DNA of 64,000 bases from Brucella thiophenivorans (GCF_002252445.1 NZ_NNRJ01000009.1:1-64000); one strand, 5' to 3'. Positions 1 to 8,755 are shown, numbered from the stretch's first letter. Program-made: numbers and translations. Notes: a model not told the origin generated them from the letters alone.

Positions 1-212
1 TGCTGAAATCGCTCAACACATTTTGGAACAGGCTCTGACAATTGCGCATCCGGCCAGCGCTGAACCAAAAGTTCAGTGGAGTTTCCCGGACCGCAACCAA
101 TATCAACCACCTTGCGCGGGTTATTTGTCTTTATCTGCGCCAGAAGATCAGCCGCAGGACGGCTTCGTTCGCCTTCAAACTTCAAATATTGCTTTGCGGA
201 CCAGTCTTTCAT
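1..212 (-). CDS. tam: Trans-aconitate 2-methyltransferase, N-terminal part (partial, possibly disrupted)
   Basis: Reading leftwards from an ATG at 212, the protein starts [20 protein letters not shown] and continues with a class I SAM-binding motif [15 protein letters not shown] near residues 35-49. This N-terminus is typical of Tam, which methylates trans-aconitate using S-adenosylmethionine in the cytosol. The gene runs off the left edge, so only about 70 residues are visible. After WPDAQ (about residue 57) the predicted residues ([13 protein letters not shown]) no longer look like the family, where an acidic beta-2 strand such as GIDSS is expected. That may be divergence, a frameshift or a decayed gene; the missing sequence would decide. 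Family assignment is good, intactness is unknown. Confidence 0.7.
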   Translation of the reverse strand, partial: MKDWSAKQYLKFEGERSRPAADLLAQIKTNNPRKVVDIGCGPGNSTELLVQRWPDAQLSEPVPKCVERFQ

Positions 213-331
213 TTGGACACGCCTCACCTGTAATTGCTCGCATGTTGTATAGAATATCAATATTCCATATCAATCAATGGCGGCATGTAAAAATTTATTA
301 AAAAAATCATCAATTCAAAAAAGGAATAAAA
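36..331. other. Intergenic stretch between tam and the FlbD-like gene (213-331)
   Basis: Beyond the tam start at 212 the region 213-331 is AT-rich and holds the promoters of the two divergent genes. I see no further gene, repeat or RNA in it; the frames listed on the plus strand at the left edge are shadows of tam. Confidence 0.4.
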
Positions 332-502
332 ATGTTTATAGAATTAAGAAGAATTGATCACCTTGTATTTACTTATAACTTTGATCATCTATGGACATTC
401 AGCGATAGCGGCGGAACAACTACATTGTTATTCAGCTGGGGACCGGCTATAGTTCTGGAAACATATGAAGAAGTAAAAGCCCTGATCGAGACATACAAGT
501 AA
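332..502 (+). CDS. Small FlbD-like hypothetical protein (56 aa)
   Basis: An ATG at 332 follows an AAGGA ribosome-binding site and opens a 56-residue frame starting MFIELRRIDHLVFTYNFDHL and ending YEEVKALIETYK. The pattern of an N-terminal I-L-x-R strand, an asparagine/aspartate turn, two further strands and a final E-x-Y-EEV-x-x-LI helix resembles the short FlbD-like family of flagellar or phage-borne proteins, but this is recognition by eye. The coding region is clearly more AT-rich than its neighbours, which hints at horizontal acquisition. It is followed at once by a strong terminator hairpin. Function unknown. Confidence 0.55.
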   Translation: MFIELRRIDHLVFTYNFDHLWTFSDSGGTTTLLFSWGPAIVLETYEEVKALIETYK

Positions 503-506
503 AAAA

Positions 507-541
507 ACAACCCCAAGAAAATATTCTTGGGGTTGTTCATT
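507..541. terminator. Bidirectional rho-independent terminator
   Basis: The arms AACAACCCCAAGAA and TTCTTGGGGTTGTT form a perfect 14-bp stem around a short AATA loop. An A-rich run lies on the left, so it can stop both the small plus-strand gene and ettA arriving from the right. Confidence 0.85.
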
Positions 542-581
542 TCTAAATAAGCCGGAAATTATACCGGTTTAATCTTTCTAT

Positions 582-2231
582 TTAGCGTGTCAGCGGCTTG
601 TAAGTCACCCGCTTTGGATTGACGCTTTCGGGTCCGAGACGACGAACCTTATCCGCTTCATAATCTTCGAAGTTACCTTCGAACCATTCGACATGGCTGT
701 CGCCTTCAAATGCCAGAATATGCGTCGCAAGACGATCGAGGAACATACGATCGTGGGAGATGATAACAGCGCAGCCAGCATACTTTTCAAGCGCATCTTC
801 AAGCGCTGCCAGCGTTTCCGTATCAAGATCGTTGGTCGGTTCGTCGAGCAGCAGAACGTTACCGCCAGCCTGCAACATCTTGGCAAGATGCACACGGTTG
901 CGCTGACCGCCGGACAGATTACCAACCTTGGCCTGCTGATCGCCGCCCTTGAAATTGAACGCACCACAATAAGCGCGGGAATTCATTTCAAACTTGCCGA
1001 GCTTGATAATATCGTTGCCGCCGGAGATTTCTTCCCAGACATTCTTGTTGGCGTCGAGGTGATCACGGCTCTGATCGACATAACCAAGATGAACGGTATC
1101 ACCGATACGGATCGAACCCGAATCCGGCTTTTCCTGACCCGTGATCATCTTGAACAGCGTTGACTTACCCGCACCGTTTGGGCCGATAACACCTACGATA
1201 CCACCCGGAGGCAGTTTGAATGTCAGGTTTTCGATCAGCATACGGTCGCCAAACGACTTAGTCAGACCTTCAGCTTCAATAACCACCTGACCGAGACGCT
1301 CACCAGCCGGGATCAGAATCTGAGCATCGCCCGGACGCTGATTGTTGGCGGCTTCCACCAGTTGGTCGTAGGCCTTGATACGTGCCTTCGACTTCGACTG
1401 ACGTGCCTTAGGGCTCGCTGCAATCCACTGGCGTTCACGCTCAAGCGCTTTCTGGCGGGAATCGTCTTCACGACCTTCCTGAATCATACGCTTGGACTTG
1501 GCTTCCAGATAAGCAGAGTAGTTGCCTTCGTAAGGAATGCCGCGACCACGGTCGAGTTCAAGAATCCAGCCAGTTACATTGTCAAGGAAGTAGCGATCGT
1601 GCGTAATGAGCAGAACAGCGCCTTCATATTCACGCAGATGCTTTTCGAGCCATGCGGTTGTTTCAGCGTCAAGGTGGTTGGTCGGTTCGTCAAGCAGCAG
1701 CAGGTCTGGCTTCGATAGAAGCAACTTGCAAAGTGCTACACGGCGACGTTCACCACCCGAAAGCGTTGTGACATCGGCATCTGCTGGCGGGCAGCGCAGG
1801 GCTTCCATCGCCATTTCAACCTGACTGTCCAGATCCCAAAGGTTCTGGCTGTCGATGACGTCCTGAAGAGCCGCACCTTCGTCTGCGGTTTCATCAGAAT
1901 AGTTCATCATCAGTTCGTTGTAACGGTCGAGAATAGCTGTCTTTGAAGCCACACCTTCCATAACATTGCCAAGAACGTTCTTTTCAGGATCGAGATGTGG
2001 CTCCTGCGCGAGGTAACCACAGGTCGCACCGTCTGCGAGCCAAGCTTCGCCGGTGAAGTCCTTATCAAGACCAGCCATGATCTTGAGAATTGTCGATTTA
2101 CCGGCACCGTTTGGACCAAGAATACCGATCTTCGCATCTGGATAGAACGACAGATGAAGATTTTCGATAACCTTTTTAGCACCATAGGCCTTGTTCAGCC
2201 CGGACATATGATAGATGAATTGGCGTGCCAT
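582..2231 (-). CDS. ettA: Energy-dependent translational throttle protein EttA (ABC-F ATPase)
   Basis: EttA is a soluble ABC-F protein that binds the ribosomal E site and gates the first steps of elongation according to the ATP/ADP ratio. The frame holds two ATPase domains, each with GPNGAGKST Walker A (near residues 39 and 357), an LSGGE or LSGGQ signature, and Walker B ending [12 protein letters not shown] or [11 protein letters not shown]. The charged linker between them (about 240-330) carries the ABC-F tRNA-interaction segment. No membrane segment is present. Length from the ATG at 2231 is 549 aa, close to the roughly 555 usual for EttA. I chose this ATG ([12 protein letters not shown], the classic EttA start) over an upstream in-frame GTG at 2249; GGAG lies just upstream. 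Confidence 0.93.
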   Translation of the reverse strand: MARQFIYHMSGLNKAYGAKKVIENLHLSFYPDAKIGILGPNGAGKSTILKIMAGLDKDFTGEAWLADGATCGYLAQEPHLDPEKNVLGNVMEGVASKTAILDRYNELMMNYSDETADEGAALQDVIDSQNLWDLDSQVEMAMEALRCPPADADVTTLSGGERRRVALCKLLLSKPDLLLLDEPTNHLDAETTAWLEKHLREYEGAVLLITHDRYFLDNVTGWILELDRGRGIPYEGNYSAYLEAKSKRMIQEGREDDSRQKALERERQWIAASPKARQSKSKARIKAYDQLVEAANNQRPGDAQILIPAGERLGQVVIEAEGLTKSFGDRMLIENLTFKLPPGGIVGVIGPNGAGKSTLFKMITGQEKPDSGSIRIGDTVHLGYVDQSRDHLDANKNVWEEISGGNDIIKLGKFEMNSRAYCGAFNFKGGDQQAKVGNLSGGQRNRVHLAKMLQAGGNVLLLDEPTNDLDTETLAALEDALEKYAGCAVIISHDRMFLDRLATHILAFEGDSHVEWFEGNFEDYEADKVRRLGPESVNPKRVTYKPLTR

Positions 2232-2376
2232 AAAGCGCGTCGTCTCCACGAGTTAGAGAGCGTGAACGGCCAGTTGCCGAACCGCAAGGAAAAATTCTGC
2301 TGGGTATGTAGGCGAAATAGTGCGCGGAAGCAAATATCATCACGCAGATCGTGCTTGAAAAGCGCCCATATAAAAT

Positions 2377-2508
2377 GAAACCGGGCGCGGATATTTCCGT
2401 CACCCGGTTTCCCCTCTGGCCACCACTCGGGAAAGTTTCCTCCCTTTCGCCGAATGGCCTGCTCGGTATGCCTTAAAGCTGGTCTTCCACGGCTACTGAA
2501 ACGTAGCC
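2377..2508 (-). ncRNA. Candidate structured small RNA or leader upstream of ettA
   Basis: Read on the minus strand this non-coding stretch folds into three consecutive stem-loops. They are GGCTAC/GTAGCC (2491-2508); a GGCCA/TGGCC stem with an inner GAAAG/CTTTC arm whose loop shows GGAGGAAA (2418-2459); and GAAACCGGG/CCCGGTTTC (2377-2411), followed by a short ATTTTAT stretch. The last hairpin could be a weak terminator, which would make this a small RNA; otherwise it is part of the ettA leader. I could not match it to a named RNA family from memory. Seen: the pairing. Inferred: that it is transcribed. Confidence 0.4.
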
Positions 2509-2678
2509 AGCATGCGTTGTTAAAGATAGATTTGCCTATGATTTTGCGCTTTTCAAGCGGAATTTGCTCAAAAAATGCAATTGCCTAAAATTAATTCACT
2601 CAACCCCTGGATGCCTTATTAAAAGACGCACCCAAAAGAGAATTTGACTATTTGCTCAGCATAAATTCTGATGCTCTG

Positions 2679-3623
2679 ATGTCATTTCAAATCACCCATC
2701 GCGTGAAACTCACAGACGGAACCGAACTGCCGTTCCGGCAGTCGTTGGCTTCTTTGCCAAAAGGAACTATTCACATCAATCATGGACTTGCCGAACATTC
2801 AGCGCGTTATGCGCGATTTGCACGCGCACTCAACCTAGCCGGCTACAACGTCTACGCCCATGATCATCGCGGCCATGGCGTCAATATCGGCCCACATGCG
2901 CCAAAAGGGACGGTCGCACGAAAACACGGCCATAGCTTGGCTATTGATGATGTTCTGGCGCTAAACCGCCACATACATGCAACGCATCCGGGTTTACCGG
3001 TCGTTATATTCGGCCACTCCATGGGTGGGCTAATTGCGCTCAATTATACAGTGGCGCATTCAGACACCGTTGATGCCGTTGCAATCTGGAATTCAAGTTT
3101 CAATGGCGGCATTGAGAACCATGCTGCAACCGCACTTCTATATGCAGAACGCATGTTCAAGGGGTCCGACGTTCCAAGCACGATCCTGCCGAAGCTTACC
3201 TTCCGCGCCTGGGGCAATTCAATCCCCGATAATCAAACAGCTTTCGACTGGCTTTCGCGTGATCCCGCCGAGGTCAAAGCCTACATCAATGACCCTCTGT
3301 GCGGCTTTGATGCCAGCGTTGCTCTGTGGATTGACATTTTCCGCATGATGAAAGCCGGAGCAAAAGACAGCAACTTTGCAAACATCCGCAAAGACTTACC
3401 GTTCAACCTTGTTGGCGGCGAAGAGGACCCCGCAACCGATAAAGCCAAAGCGACACGCAAACTCGCTCAAAGAATGCAGGCAATGGGCTTTAAAAATGTC
3501 ACCTGCACCATTTATCCCGAAACCCGCCATGAAAGCCTTAATGACATAAACCGGGATGCGGTCACGCAGAATTTTCTGAATTGGCTGCGCGAGGTACTTC
3601 CGTCGCGTCACAAGTCCGGGTAA
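2679..3623 (+). CDS. Lysophospholipase / monoacylglycerol lipase-like alpha/beta hydrolase
   Basis: This is a cytosolic serine hydrolase of the lysophospholipase L2/monoglyceride lipase type, expected to cleave acyl esters of lipids. The sequence shows the oxyanion region INHGLAEHSARY, the conserved AHDHRGHG block, the nucleophile elbow GHSMGG, a late acidic residue in GGEEDPATD and the catalytic histidine in TRHESLND. Length is 314 aa from the ATG at 2679; an in-frame TTG at 2652 is possible but has no better ribosome-binding site. It is divergent from ettA and followed by a TTG-started glycosyltransferase about 170 bp downstream. Substrate cannot be told from sequence. Confidence 0.85.
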   Translation: MSFQITHRVKLTDGTELPFRQSLASLPKGTIHINHGLAEHSARYARFARALNLAGYNVYAHDHRGHGVNIGPHAPKGTVARKHGHSLAIDDVLALNRHIHATHPGLPVVIFGHSMGGLIALNYTVAHSDTVDAVAIWNSSFNGGIENHAATALLYAERMFKGSDVPSTILPKLTFRAWGNSIPDNQTAFDWLSRDPAEVKAYINDPLCGFDASVALWIDIFRMMKAGAKDSNFANIRKDLPFNLVGGEEDPATDKAKATRKLAQRMQAMGFKNVTCTIYPETRHESLNDINRDAVTQNFLNWLREVLPSRHKSG

Positions 3624-3792
3624 AAGCGGCTTCTATTTTAATTAGCGGTCGAGCCAAGGCTTTCCTGAAAAGTCTTGGTTTGGTTTGCGATCGATGGTAT
3701 GGAGCCCGCCTTGCGCACTACAGGGCACCTGTACTGAGATATTACGCACACTGATTTCACGGTAAATGCGCAAGGAATGAAGGAAGCTCCGC

Positions 3793-4524
3793 TTGGCAAC
3801 ACCAACGATTTCTGTGGTCATACCCTGCCGCAATGAAGCCGACAATCTCGCTTTTCTACTCGATGAAGTCGACAGCGCCATGCTCGGCCGCGCCTATGAA
3901 GTGATAGTCGTAGACGATGGCTCAACAGATTCCACCAGCGATGTTCTGGCTGGGCGCATCCATGCAGGCAGGCCTTTGCGCCACATTCGTCACGACCGTT
4001 CATCCGGCCAGAGTGCCGCATTGCGCTCCGGCGTTTTCGCGGCGCGCGGCCATATCGTGGTTACTATGGATGGCGATGGTCAGAACAATCCGGCCTACCT
4101 GCCAGCGCTTGCAGATGCTTTGATCAATGCCGGTCCGGCTTTTGGTATTGCAGCCGGTCAGCGCCTTAAGCGCACCGATACCAAGCTCAAGCAGCTTTCG
4201 TCGCGCTTTGCCAATAATCTGCGCGGTGCGATCCTCAAGGACGAGACGCGCGATTCCGGCTGCGGACTAAAAGCCCTGCACACTGATCTTTTCCGACAAC
4301 TGCCGTTTTTCGACGGCTGGCACCGTTATCTACCAGCGCTTGCGCTGCGTGAAGGTTTTGATGTGGTGCACATTGATGTCACCGACCGCGAACGTCGCCA
4401 CGGCAAATCCAATTACGGCATTCTCGACCGCGGTCTGCGCGGTGTTCTCGACCTTTATGGCGTGTGGTGGCTTCGCAAGCGTCGCAAGGTAGTTCCGCGC
4501 GTGACGGAGATCACCCATGACTGA
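3793..4524 (+). CDS. Family 2 glycosyltransferase (dolichyl-phosphate mannosyltransferase-like)
   Basis: The protein has a GT-A fold signature: PTISVVIPCRNEADNL at the N-terminus, VIVVDDGSTDST, and a metal-binding MDGDGQNNPAY segment. It lacks the C-terminal membrane helices of larger GT2 enzymes, so it probably acts at the inner face of the membrane, transferring a sugar from a nucleotide or to a polyprenyl-phosphate carrier. A TTG start at 3793 is supported by GAAGGAAG six bases upstream; no ATG would keep the N-terminal strand. Its last codons overlap the next gene (4517), so the two are translationally coupled. Donor and acceptor are not deducible. Confidence 0.85.
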   Translation: MATPTISVVIPCRNEADNLAFLLDEVDSAMLGRAYEVIVVDDGSTDSTSDVLAGRIHAGRPLRHIRHDRSSGQSAALRSGVFAARGHIVVTMDGDGQNNPAYLPALADALINAGPAFGIAAGQRLKRTDTKLKQLSSRFANNLRGAILKDETRDSGCGLKALHTDLFRQLPFFDGWHRYLPALALREGFDVVHIDVTDRERRHGKSNYGILDRGLRGVLDLYGVWWLRKRRKVVPRVTEITHD

Positions 4525-4846
4525 TATTTTAAACAGCTTGTTGCAATGGCTCCACGATGTTTTCGTGGCACAATGGGATGGCTGGATCATTCTTGGCTTT
4601 GTTGCACAGGCCTGCTTTACCATGCGCTTTGTCGTACAATGGCTGGCATCGGAAAAAGCGAAGAAGAGCGTCATGCCGGTGGCATTCTGGTTCTTCTCGC
4701 TGTTTGGCGGCGTTCTTTTGCTCGTCTACGCGATCCAGCGTAAAGACCCGGTTTTTATCGCCGGTCAGGGCTTTGGCCTGATCGTCTATATCCGCAATCT
4801 CTGGCTGATCGCCAATGAGAGGAAGCGGTTGAAAGCAGCGGAATAA
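4517..4846 (+). CDS. LAB_N (lipid-A-disaccharide synthase N-terminal-like) small membrane protein
   Basis: This 109-residue membrane protein has about three hydrophobic helices (WIILGFVAQACFTMRFVVQWL, VAFWFFSLFGGVLLLVYAI, GFGLIVYIRNLWLI). The FVVQWLASEKAKKSVMP and FW-FSL-GG-LLLVYAI blocks are the hallmark of the LAB_N domain family. It starts inside the end of the GT2 gene, so the pair is co-translated; this partnership of a soluble GT2 and a LAB_N protein suggests a lipid-linked sugar modification of the envelope. The LAB_N domain itself has no proven catalytic role. A GC-rich hairpin follows the stop. Confidence 0.85.
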   Translation: MTDILNSLLQWLHDVFVAQWDGWIILGFVAQACFTMRFVVQWLASEKAKKSVMPVAFWFFSLFGGVLLLVYAIQRKDPVFIAGQGFGLIVYIRNLWLIANERKRLKAAE

Positions 4847-4854
4847 AACCAAAA

Positions 4855-4882
4855 CGCCGGCCTGATCAGACCGGCTTTCTTA
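4855..4882. terminator. Terminator between convergent genes
   Basis: The sequence GCCGGCCTGATCAGACCGGC forms a GCCGG/CCGGC stem followed on the plus strand by TTTCTT. It separates the glycosyltransferase pair from the UDP-glucose dehydrogenase gene arriving on the other strand. Confidence 0.6.
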
Positions 4883-4884
4883 TA

Positions 4885-6186
4885 TTACATGCGCCCCACC
4901 GAACGATAATCCAGTCCAGTGCCAAACACATCGTCCGCCTTATAAACATTGCGCAGATCGATCAGCACATTGCCTTCCATCAAGCGCGCAACACGTTTGA
5001 GATCAAGCGCGCGATAGGCATTCCATTCGGTGAGCAGCGCCACAACGCCTGAACCTTCTGCTGCTTCATAGGCAGAGCTGCACCAGACCACATCCGGCAG
5101 AACGGTCTTTGCAGCCTCCATAGCCTCCGGATCATGTGCACGCACGGAAATACCAGCCTTTTGGATAGCGGCGACAATATCAAGCGATGGCGACTCACGA
5201 ATATCGTCAGTGTTCGGCTTGAACGCGATGCCGAGAACGGCAACCGTCTTGGTTCCGCTTTCGCGCGCCGCCGCAACTATGCGTTCCGCCATGGCCTGCT
5301 TGCGCGCCTCGTTCACTGCAATCACTTCCTCAATCAGCGACTGCGGCGCATCATATTTCTTGCCGGTCGCAGCAAATGCCCGCGTATCTTTTGGGAAACA
5401 CGAACCACCAAAACCAGGACCAGCATGTAAGAATTTTGAGCCAATGCGATTATCCATGCCGATAGCGCGCGCGACTTCCTGCACGTTTCCGCCAGTCCTT
5501 TCACACAGATCAGCTACCTGATTGATGAAAGTCACCTTCATCGCCAAAAATGCATTGGCTGCATATTTGATGATTTCCGCATTTTCCAGCGACGTGATGA
5601 CCATCGGCGTTTCGCGCAGATAAAGCGGACGATAAAGCCGCTGCATGGCAGCTTTTCCGCGCTCATCATCAACGCCTACGACCACGCGATCAGGCCGCAT
5701 GAAGTCTTCAATCGCAGAGCCTTCGCGCAAAAATTCAGGGTTTGAAACCATGGAAAATTCAACGCCCGGGCGAGCGGCCGCAATCCGGTCGCGAATACGC
5801 GCATTGGTGCCAACCACAACCGTCGATTTGATGACAACCACAGCACCTGGCTTCATTGAGGCTGCAATTTCATCCGCAGCCGCTTCGATATATTGGAGGT
5901 CAGCTTCACCGTCGCCGCGCCGCGAGGGCGTGCCGACCGCAATCAGGATCACGTCTGCATCGGCAACACTGCTGACAAGATCGGTGCTGAACTCCAGCCG
6001 TCCGTCGCGAATGTTCCGAGCCAGAAGCTCATCAAGCCCCGGCTCAAAGATAGTGACTTTGCCAGCCTCCAGCCGTTCGATGATCGACGGATTCTTGTCG
6101 ACACAGGTAACGTGAAAGCCAAATTCAGCAAAACACACACCTGAAACCAGTCCCACATAACCAGTTCCGATCATCGCCAGCTTCAT
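4885..6186 (-). CDS. ugd: UDP-glucose 6-dehydrogenase
   Basis: The enzyme oxidises UDP-glucose twice with NAD to UDP-glucuronate, a precursor for surface polysaccharides. The N-terminus MKLAMIGTGYVGLVSG is the Rossmann motif, VGTPS near residue 85 and KSTVVVGT near 120 are family blocks, and the catalytic cysteine is Cys263 in GPGFGGSCFPKD. The C-terminal domain begins around VAVLGIAFKPNTDDIRESPS. Length is 433 aa, normal for the bacterial family. It stands alone on the minus strand with a terminator hairpin behind it. GDP-mannose dehydrogenase is the main alternative; the overall pattern fits the UDP-glucose enzyme better. Confidence 0.92.
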   Translation of the reverse strand: MKLAMIGTGYVGLVSGVCFAEFGFHVTCVDKNPSIIERLEAGKVTIFEPGLDELLARNIRDGRLEFSTDLVSSVADADVILIAVGTPSRRGDGEADLQYIEAAADEIAASMKPGAVVVIKSTVVVGTNARIRDRIAAARPGVEFSMVSNPEFLREGSAIEDFMRPDRVVVGVDDERGKAAMQRLYRPLYLRETPMVITSLENAEIIKYAANAFLAMKVTFINQVADLCERTGGNVQEVARAIGMDNRIGSKFLHAGPGFGGSCFPKDTRAFAATGKKYDAPQSLIEEVIAVNEARKQAMAERIVAAARESGTKTVAVLGIAFKPNTDDIRESPSLDIVAAIQKAGISVRAHDPEAMEAAKTVLPDVVWCSSAYEAAEGSGVVALLTEWNAYRALDLKRVARLMEGNVLIDLRNVYKADDVFGTGLDYRSVGRM

Positions 6187-6235
6187 GATTTGATCCTTTT
6201 TCGTTTGTCGCAGGCCTGCTGAACCTGTTGAGATT

Positions 6236-6279
6236 CCGGTTATGGTCTCTCGAAAATAGTGATTTTCGAGAACCGGCGT
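6236..6279. repeat. Two-tier palindromic hairpin upstream of ugd
   Basis: An outer CCGGTT/AACCGG stem encloses a perfect 10-bp stem TCTCGAAAAT/ATTTTCGAGA (6248-6257 and 6262-6271) around AGTG. There is no adjacent T-run. It lies between the end of the D-lyxose isomerase gene and the ugd start, so it could be a terminator-like RNA hairpin, an operator or a dispersed palindromic unit. Confidence 0.5.
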
Positions 6280-6360
6280 GCAGCGTCCTTAAAGGTACGC
6301 GAGCACCGGAAGCCAGAAAAGTGCCATTTGCAAACTGCCAAAGCCGGAATATCAGTAGGG

Positions 6361-7047
6361 TCAGAGCCACTTATCGTAGTCAGAAACCAGTAGATGTAAC
6401 GGTTTTTCATTCTCTTCAATATTTGAGAAACGACCGATCGGCTCACGGAAAATATTGTCCGTCAGATCGTCATTGACCGTCGAGACTTCCCCTATCAGCA
6501 CATCGCCGCCCTCACCCCAGAACGCATGCCAGTTGCCGGGAAGCAATGTCACGCTTTCACCCGGTGCGAGCTTCAAATGCGCGCCAGCCTTTTGCGTCAC
6601 AAGACGTCCATCGGTGGCAACCGTTACATCTGTTTGCTCATCGACGCTGCCATCGGCGTTTGAGTTAAAAAGCTCAAGCACAAGTGTGCCGCCACCCCGA
6701 TTGATGATGTCTTCGGCCTTCACTACATGACGATGCATGGGTGAGAGCTGATTCTTACGCGAAATCATGATCTTTTCAGCATAAAGCATTCCGCCGCCAC
6801 GCTTGAGGTCTCCCGAATTGCCGTTGCGCGTGGTGAAAAGAAACAGGCCAAGATCGGCAAAGTTGCCCTGACCGTAATCGGTAATGTCCCAGCCAAGACG
6901 TCCATCCAGAATAGCTTTGGCATCGCTTGATGTGCGGTTTTTCAACTCTTCCGGCGACCAATAAGCAAACGGAGGCATGACATAGCCAAATGAGCGAATG
7001 AACGCATCGCTTTCGCGGATGATCTCGTTAATTTCGGAGCGTTTCAT
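6361..7047 (-). CDS. D-lyxose ketol-isomerase (cupin family)
   Basis: This predicted cytosolic cupin enzyme interconverts D-lyxose and D-xylulose using a divalent metal. The N-terminal stretch MKRSEINEIIRESDAFI is characteristic, followed by a cupin barrel. Likely metal ligands are the histidines of SPMHRHVVKAED and a glutamate near LVLELF, with a later histidine in LLPGNWHAFWGE. Length is 228 aa from the ATG at 7047, the family's usual size; the longer frame to 7167 would add a meaningless, cysteine-rich leader. GGAGG lies ten bases upstream of the chosen start. The gene stands alone between ugd and the Rieske operon. Confidence 0.82.
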   Translation of the reverse strand: MKRSEINEIIRESDAFIRSFGYVMPPFAYWSPEELKNRTSSDAKAILDGRLGWDITDYGQGNFADLGLFLFTTRNGNSGDLKRGGGMLYAEKIMISRKNQLSPMHRHVVKAEDIINRGGGTLVLELFNSNADGSVDEQTDVTVATDGRLVTQKAGAHLKLAPGESVTLLPGNWHAFWGEGGDVLIGEVSTVNDDLTDNIFREPIGRFSNIEENEKPLHLLVSDYDKWL

Positions 7048-7171
7048 GTCCTCTGAGCCTCCCATTGAATGAAACCGAATATACTCGCAGTTTGGTAACT
7101 GCCTTTGAGTGCGTTTGGCAATCCCGTACGCGCAAGTCACACATATTTGCAAAATGCAGCGGGTCATTTTT

Positions 7172-7220
7172 AGAGCGCATTCCGAAAAATGTGTAACGGT
7201 TTTTAGACAAGATGCGCGTC
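7172..7220. repeat. Dispersed intergenic repeat, type A, degenerate copy
   Basis: The pattern AGAGCGCATTCCGAAAAA-TGTGTAACGG-TTTTTAGACAAGATGCGC followed by an A-rich tail matches the type A hairpin family also seen near 16619, 33514, 41933, 52473 and 58598. Pairing of the arms is imperfect here. Confidence 0.6.
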
Positions 7221-7233
7221 AAAACAAATGCTT

Positions 7234-7272
7234 AGAGCGCCGATCTGCTGAAAGCAGATCGAAATGCGCTCT
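7234..7272. repeat. Dispersed intergenic repeat, type B hairpin
   Basis: Two nested perfect stems, AGAGCGC/GCGCTCT outside and CGATCTGCT/AGCAGATCG inside, enclose a GAA loop. It sits directly next to a type A copy; a similar A/B pairing recurs near 41880-41973. Confidence 0.65.
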
Positions 7273-7326
7273 GAGTGTCGTCTTTACGCGAAAATCATGT
7301 CGCATCCCAATGCGCGTTTAGAACAT

Positions 7327-7339
7327 TTCAATGATTGAA
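7327..7339. promoter_or_regulatory. Short palindrome upstream of the Rieske oxygenase gene
   Basis: TTCAAT-G-ATTGAA is a perfect 6-bp inverted repeat about 170 bp ahead of the Rieske gene start. It could be an operator, but nothing else supports this. Confidence 0.25.
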
Positions 7340-7507
7340 TCATGACAACGGAAGCCAGCCTGAACATCGAGGAATGAACAGGCAAGCCATTGAGATAATG
7401 GGATAAGCTGTGCTTCCAGAAGATAACGGGAACACCCGGTCAAGCAAGCGTCGCTGAGAGAACAGCACCGGCATGATCAAGATCACGGACACAGAGGGTT
7501 CAAAACG

Positions 7508-8755
7508 ATGGACGTTCGCAACGAAATGCTGGGACACTTAACCGGGCGTAACCCGAATTTCAGCCTGGAGCAGAAGTTTTACACGGATCCAGATTATTAC
7601 AAGCTGGATCTGGAAAACATCTTCTATCGCGACTGGTTATTCGTTGGCCATGATTGCGAGCTGCCAAAAACCGGCTCTTACATGACAGTGCAGGTCGGCG
7701 CCTATCCGGTGGTAATCGTGCGCGATGCACAGGGTGGCATTCGCGCCTTCCACAATTCCTGTCGTCATCGCGGCTCGCGTATCTGCTCCGCAGAAAAAGG
7801 CACAGCTGCAAAGCTCGTCTGCCCCTATCACCAGTGGACCTATGAGCTTGACGGTCGCCTTCTGTTTGCGCGTCAGGTAGGCCCGGATTTCAAGCCTGCC
7901 GAATATGGTCTCAAGCAAGTCCATTGCGAAACAGTTGCAGGCTATGTCTATGTGTGCCTCGCTGACGAAGCACCCGATTTCAACAGCTTCCGTGCACTTG
8001 TCGAGCCCTATCTCGCACCGCACAACATCAAGGAAGCTAAGGTTGCCTTTGAAAGCTCAATCATCGAGAAAGGTAACTGGAAGCTCGTCTGGGAAAACAA
8101 CCGCGAATGCTATCACTGCGCGGCCAACCATCCAGAACTCTGCCGCACCTATCCTGAGGCTCCAAGCGCAACCGGCGTTCAGGGCGTTATGGAAGACCCG
8201 GAGATCAACCAGCTCTGGAAAAACTGCGCGTCCATCGGCCTGCCGGCCGAGTTCAACATGTCGGATGATGGCCGCTATCGCATTACCCGTATCCCACTGC
8301 TGCGCGATGCGGTGAGCTACACCATGTCAGGCAAGCCAGCTGTGAAGAAGTCATTGAGCGATCAAGTATCGGGCAACACCAATATAGGTGCAATGCTGCT
8401 CTTCAATTATCCGTCGACCTGGAACCACTTGATGGTTGATCATGCGATTTCCTTCCGAGTGCTACCGATTAGTGCAGAGGAAACCATGGTCACAACCAAG
8501 TGGCTTGTGCACAAGGACGCAGTAGAAGGTGTCGATTACGATCTTGATGAGCTGACCCATGTCTGGATTCAGACCAATGATCAGGACCGCCAGATCGTTG
8601 AAGAAAATGCTATCGGCATTCGTTCGCCTGCCTATCAGCCTGGCCCCTATTCGGTCGAGCATGAAGGCGGCGTGATGCAGTTCCTCGAATGGTATACCAA
8701 CACCATAACACCGCGCCTGCGTGGTGATACTGCGAAACTAAGCCGCGTTGCCTGA
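7508..8755 (+). CDS. gbcA: Rieske non-heme iron oxygenase, quaternary-ammonium demethylase (GbcA/Stc2-like)
   Basis: This is the oxygenase half of a two-component system that probably removes a methyl group, as formaldehyde, from a betaine. The Rieske cluster ligands are Cys85-x-His87 and Cys105-x2-His108 (CRHRG and CPYHQW). The mononuclear iron site shows in NRECYHCAANHPEL, with a later aspartate. Length is 415 aa, matching glycine betaine and stachydrine (proline betaine) demethylases. The ATG at 7508 has no strong Shine-Dalgarno but gives the family N-terminus. The reductase gene follows about 60 bp later. The two betaine substrates cannot be separated by eye, so the symbol is provisional. 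Confidence 0.82.
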   Translation: MDVRNEMLGHLTGRNPNFSLEQKFYTDPDYYKLDLENIFYRDWLFVGHDCELPKTGSYMTVQVGAYPVVIVRDAQGGIRAFHNSCRHRGSRICSAEKGTAAKLVCPYHQWTYELDGRLLFARQVGPDFKPAEYGLKQVHCETVAGYVYVCLADEAPDFNSFRALVEPYLAPHNIKEAKVAFESSIIEKGNWKLVWENNRECYHCAANHPELCRTYPEAPSATGVQGVMEDPEINQLWKNCASIGLPAEFNMSDDGRYRITRIPLLRDAVSYTMSGKPAVKKSLSDQVSGNTNIGAMLLFNYPSTWNHLMVDHAISFRVLPISAEETMVTTKWLVHKDAVEGVDYDLDELTHVWIQTNDQDRQIVEENAIGIRSPAYQPGPYSVEHEGGVMQFLEWYTNTITPRLRGDTAKLSRVA

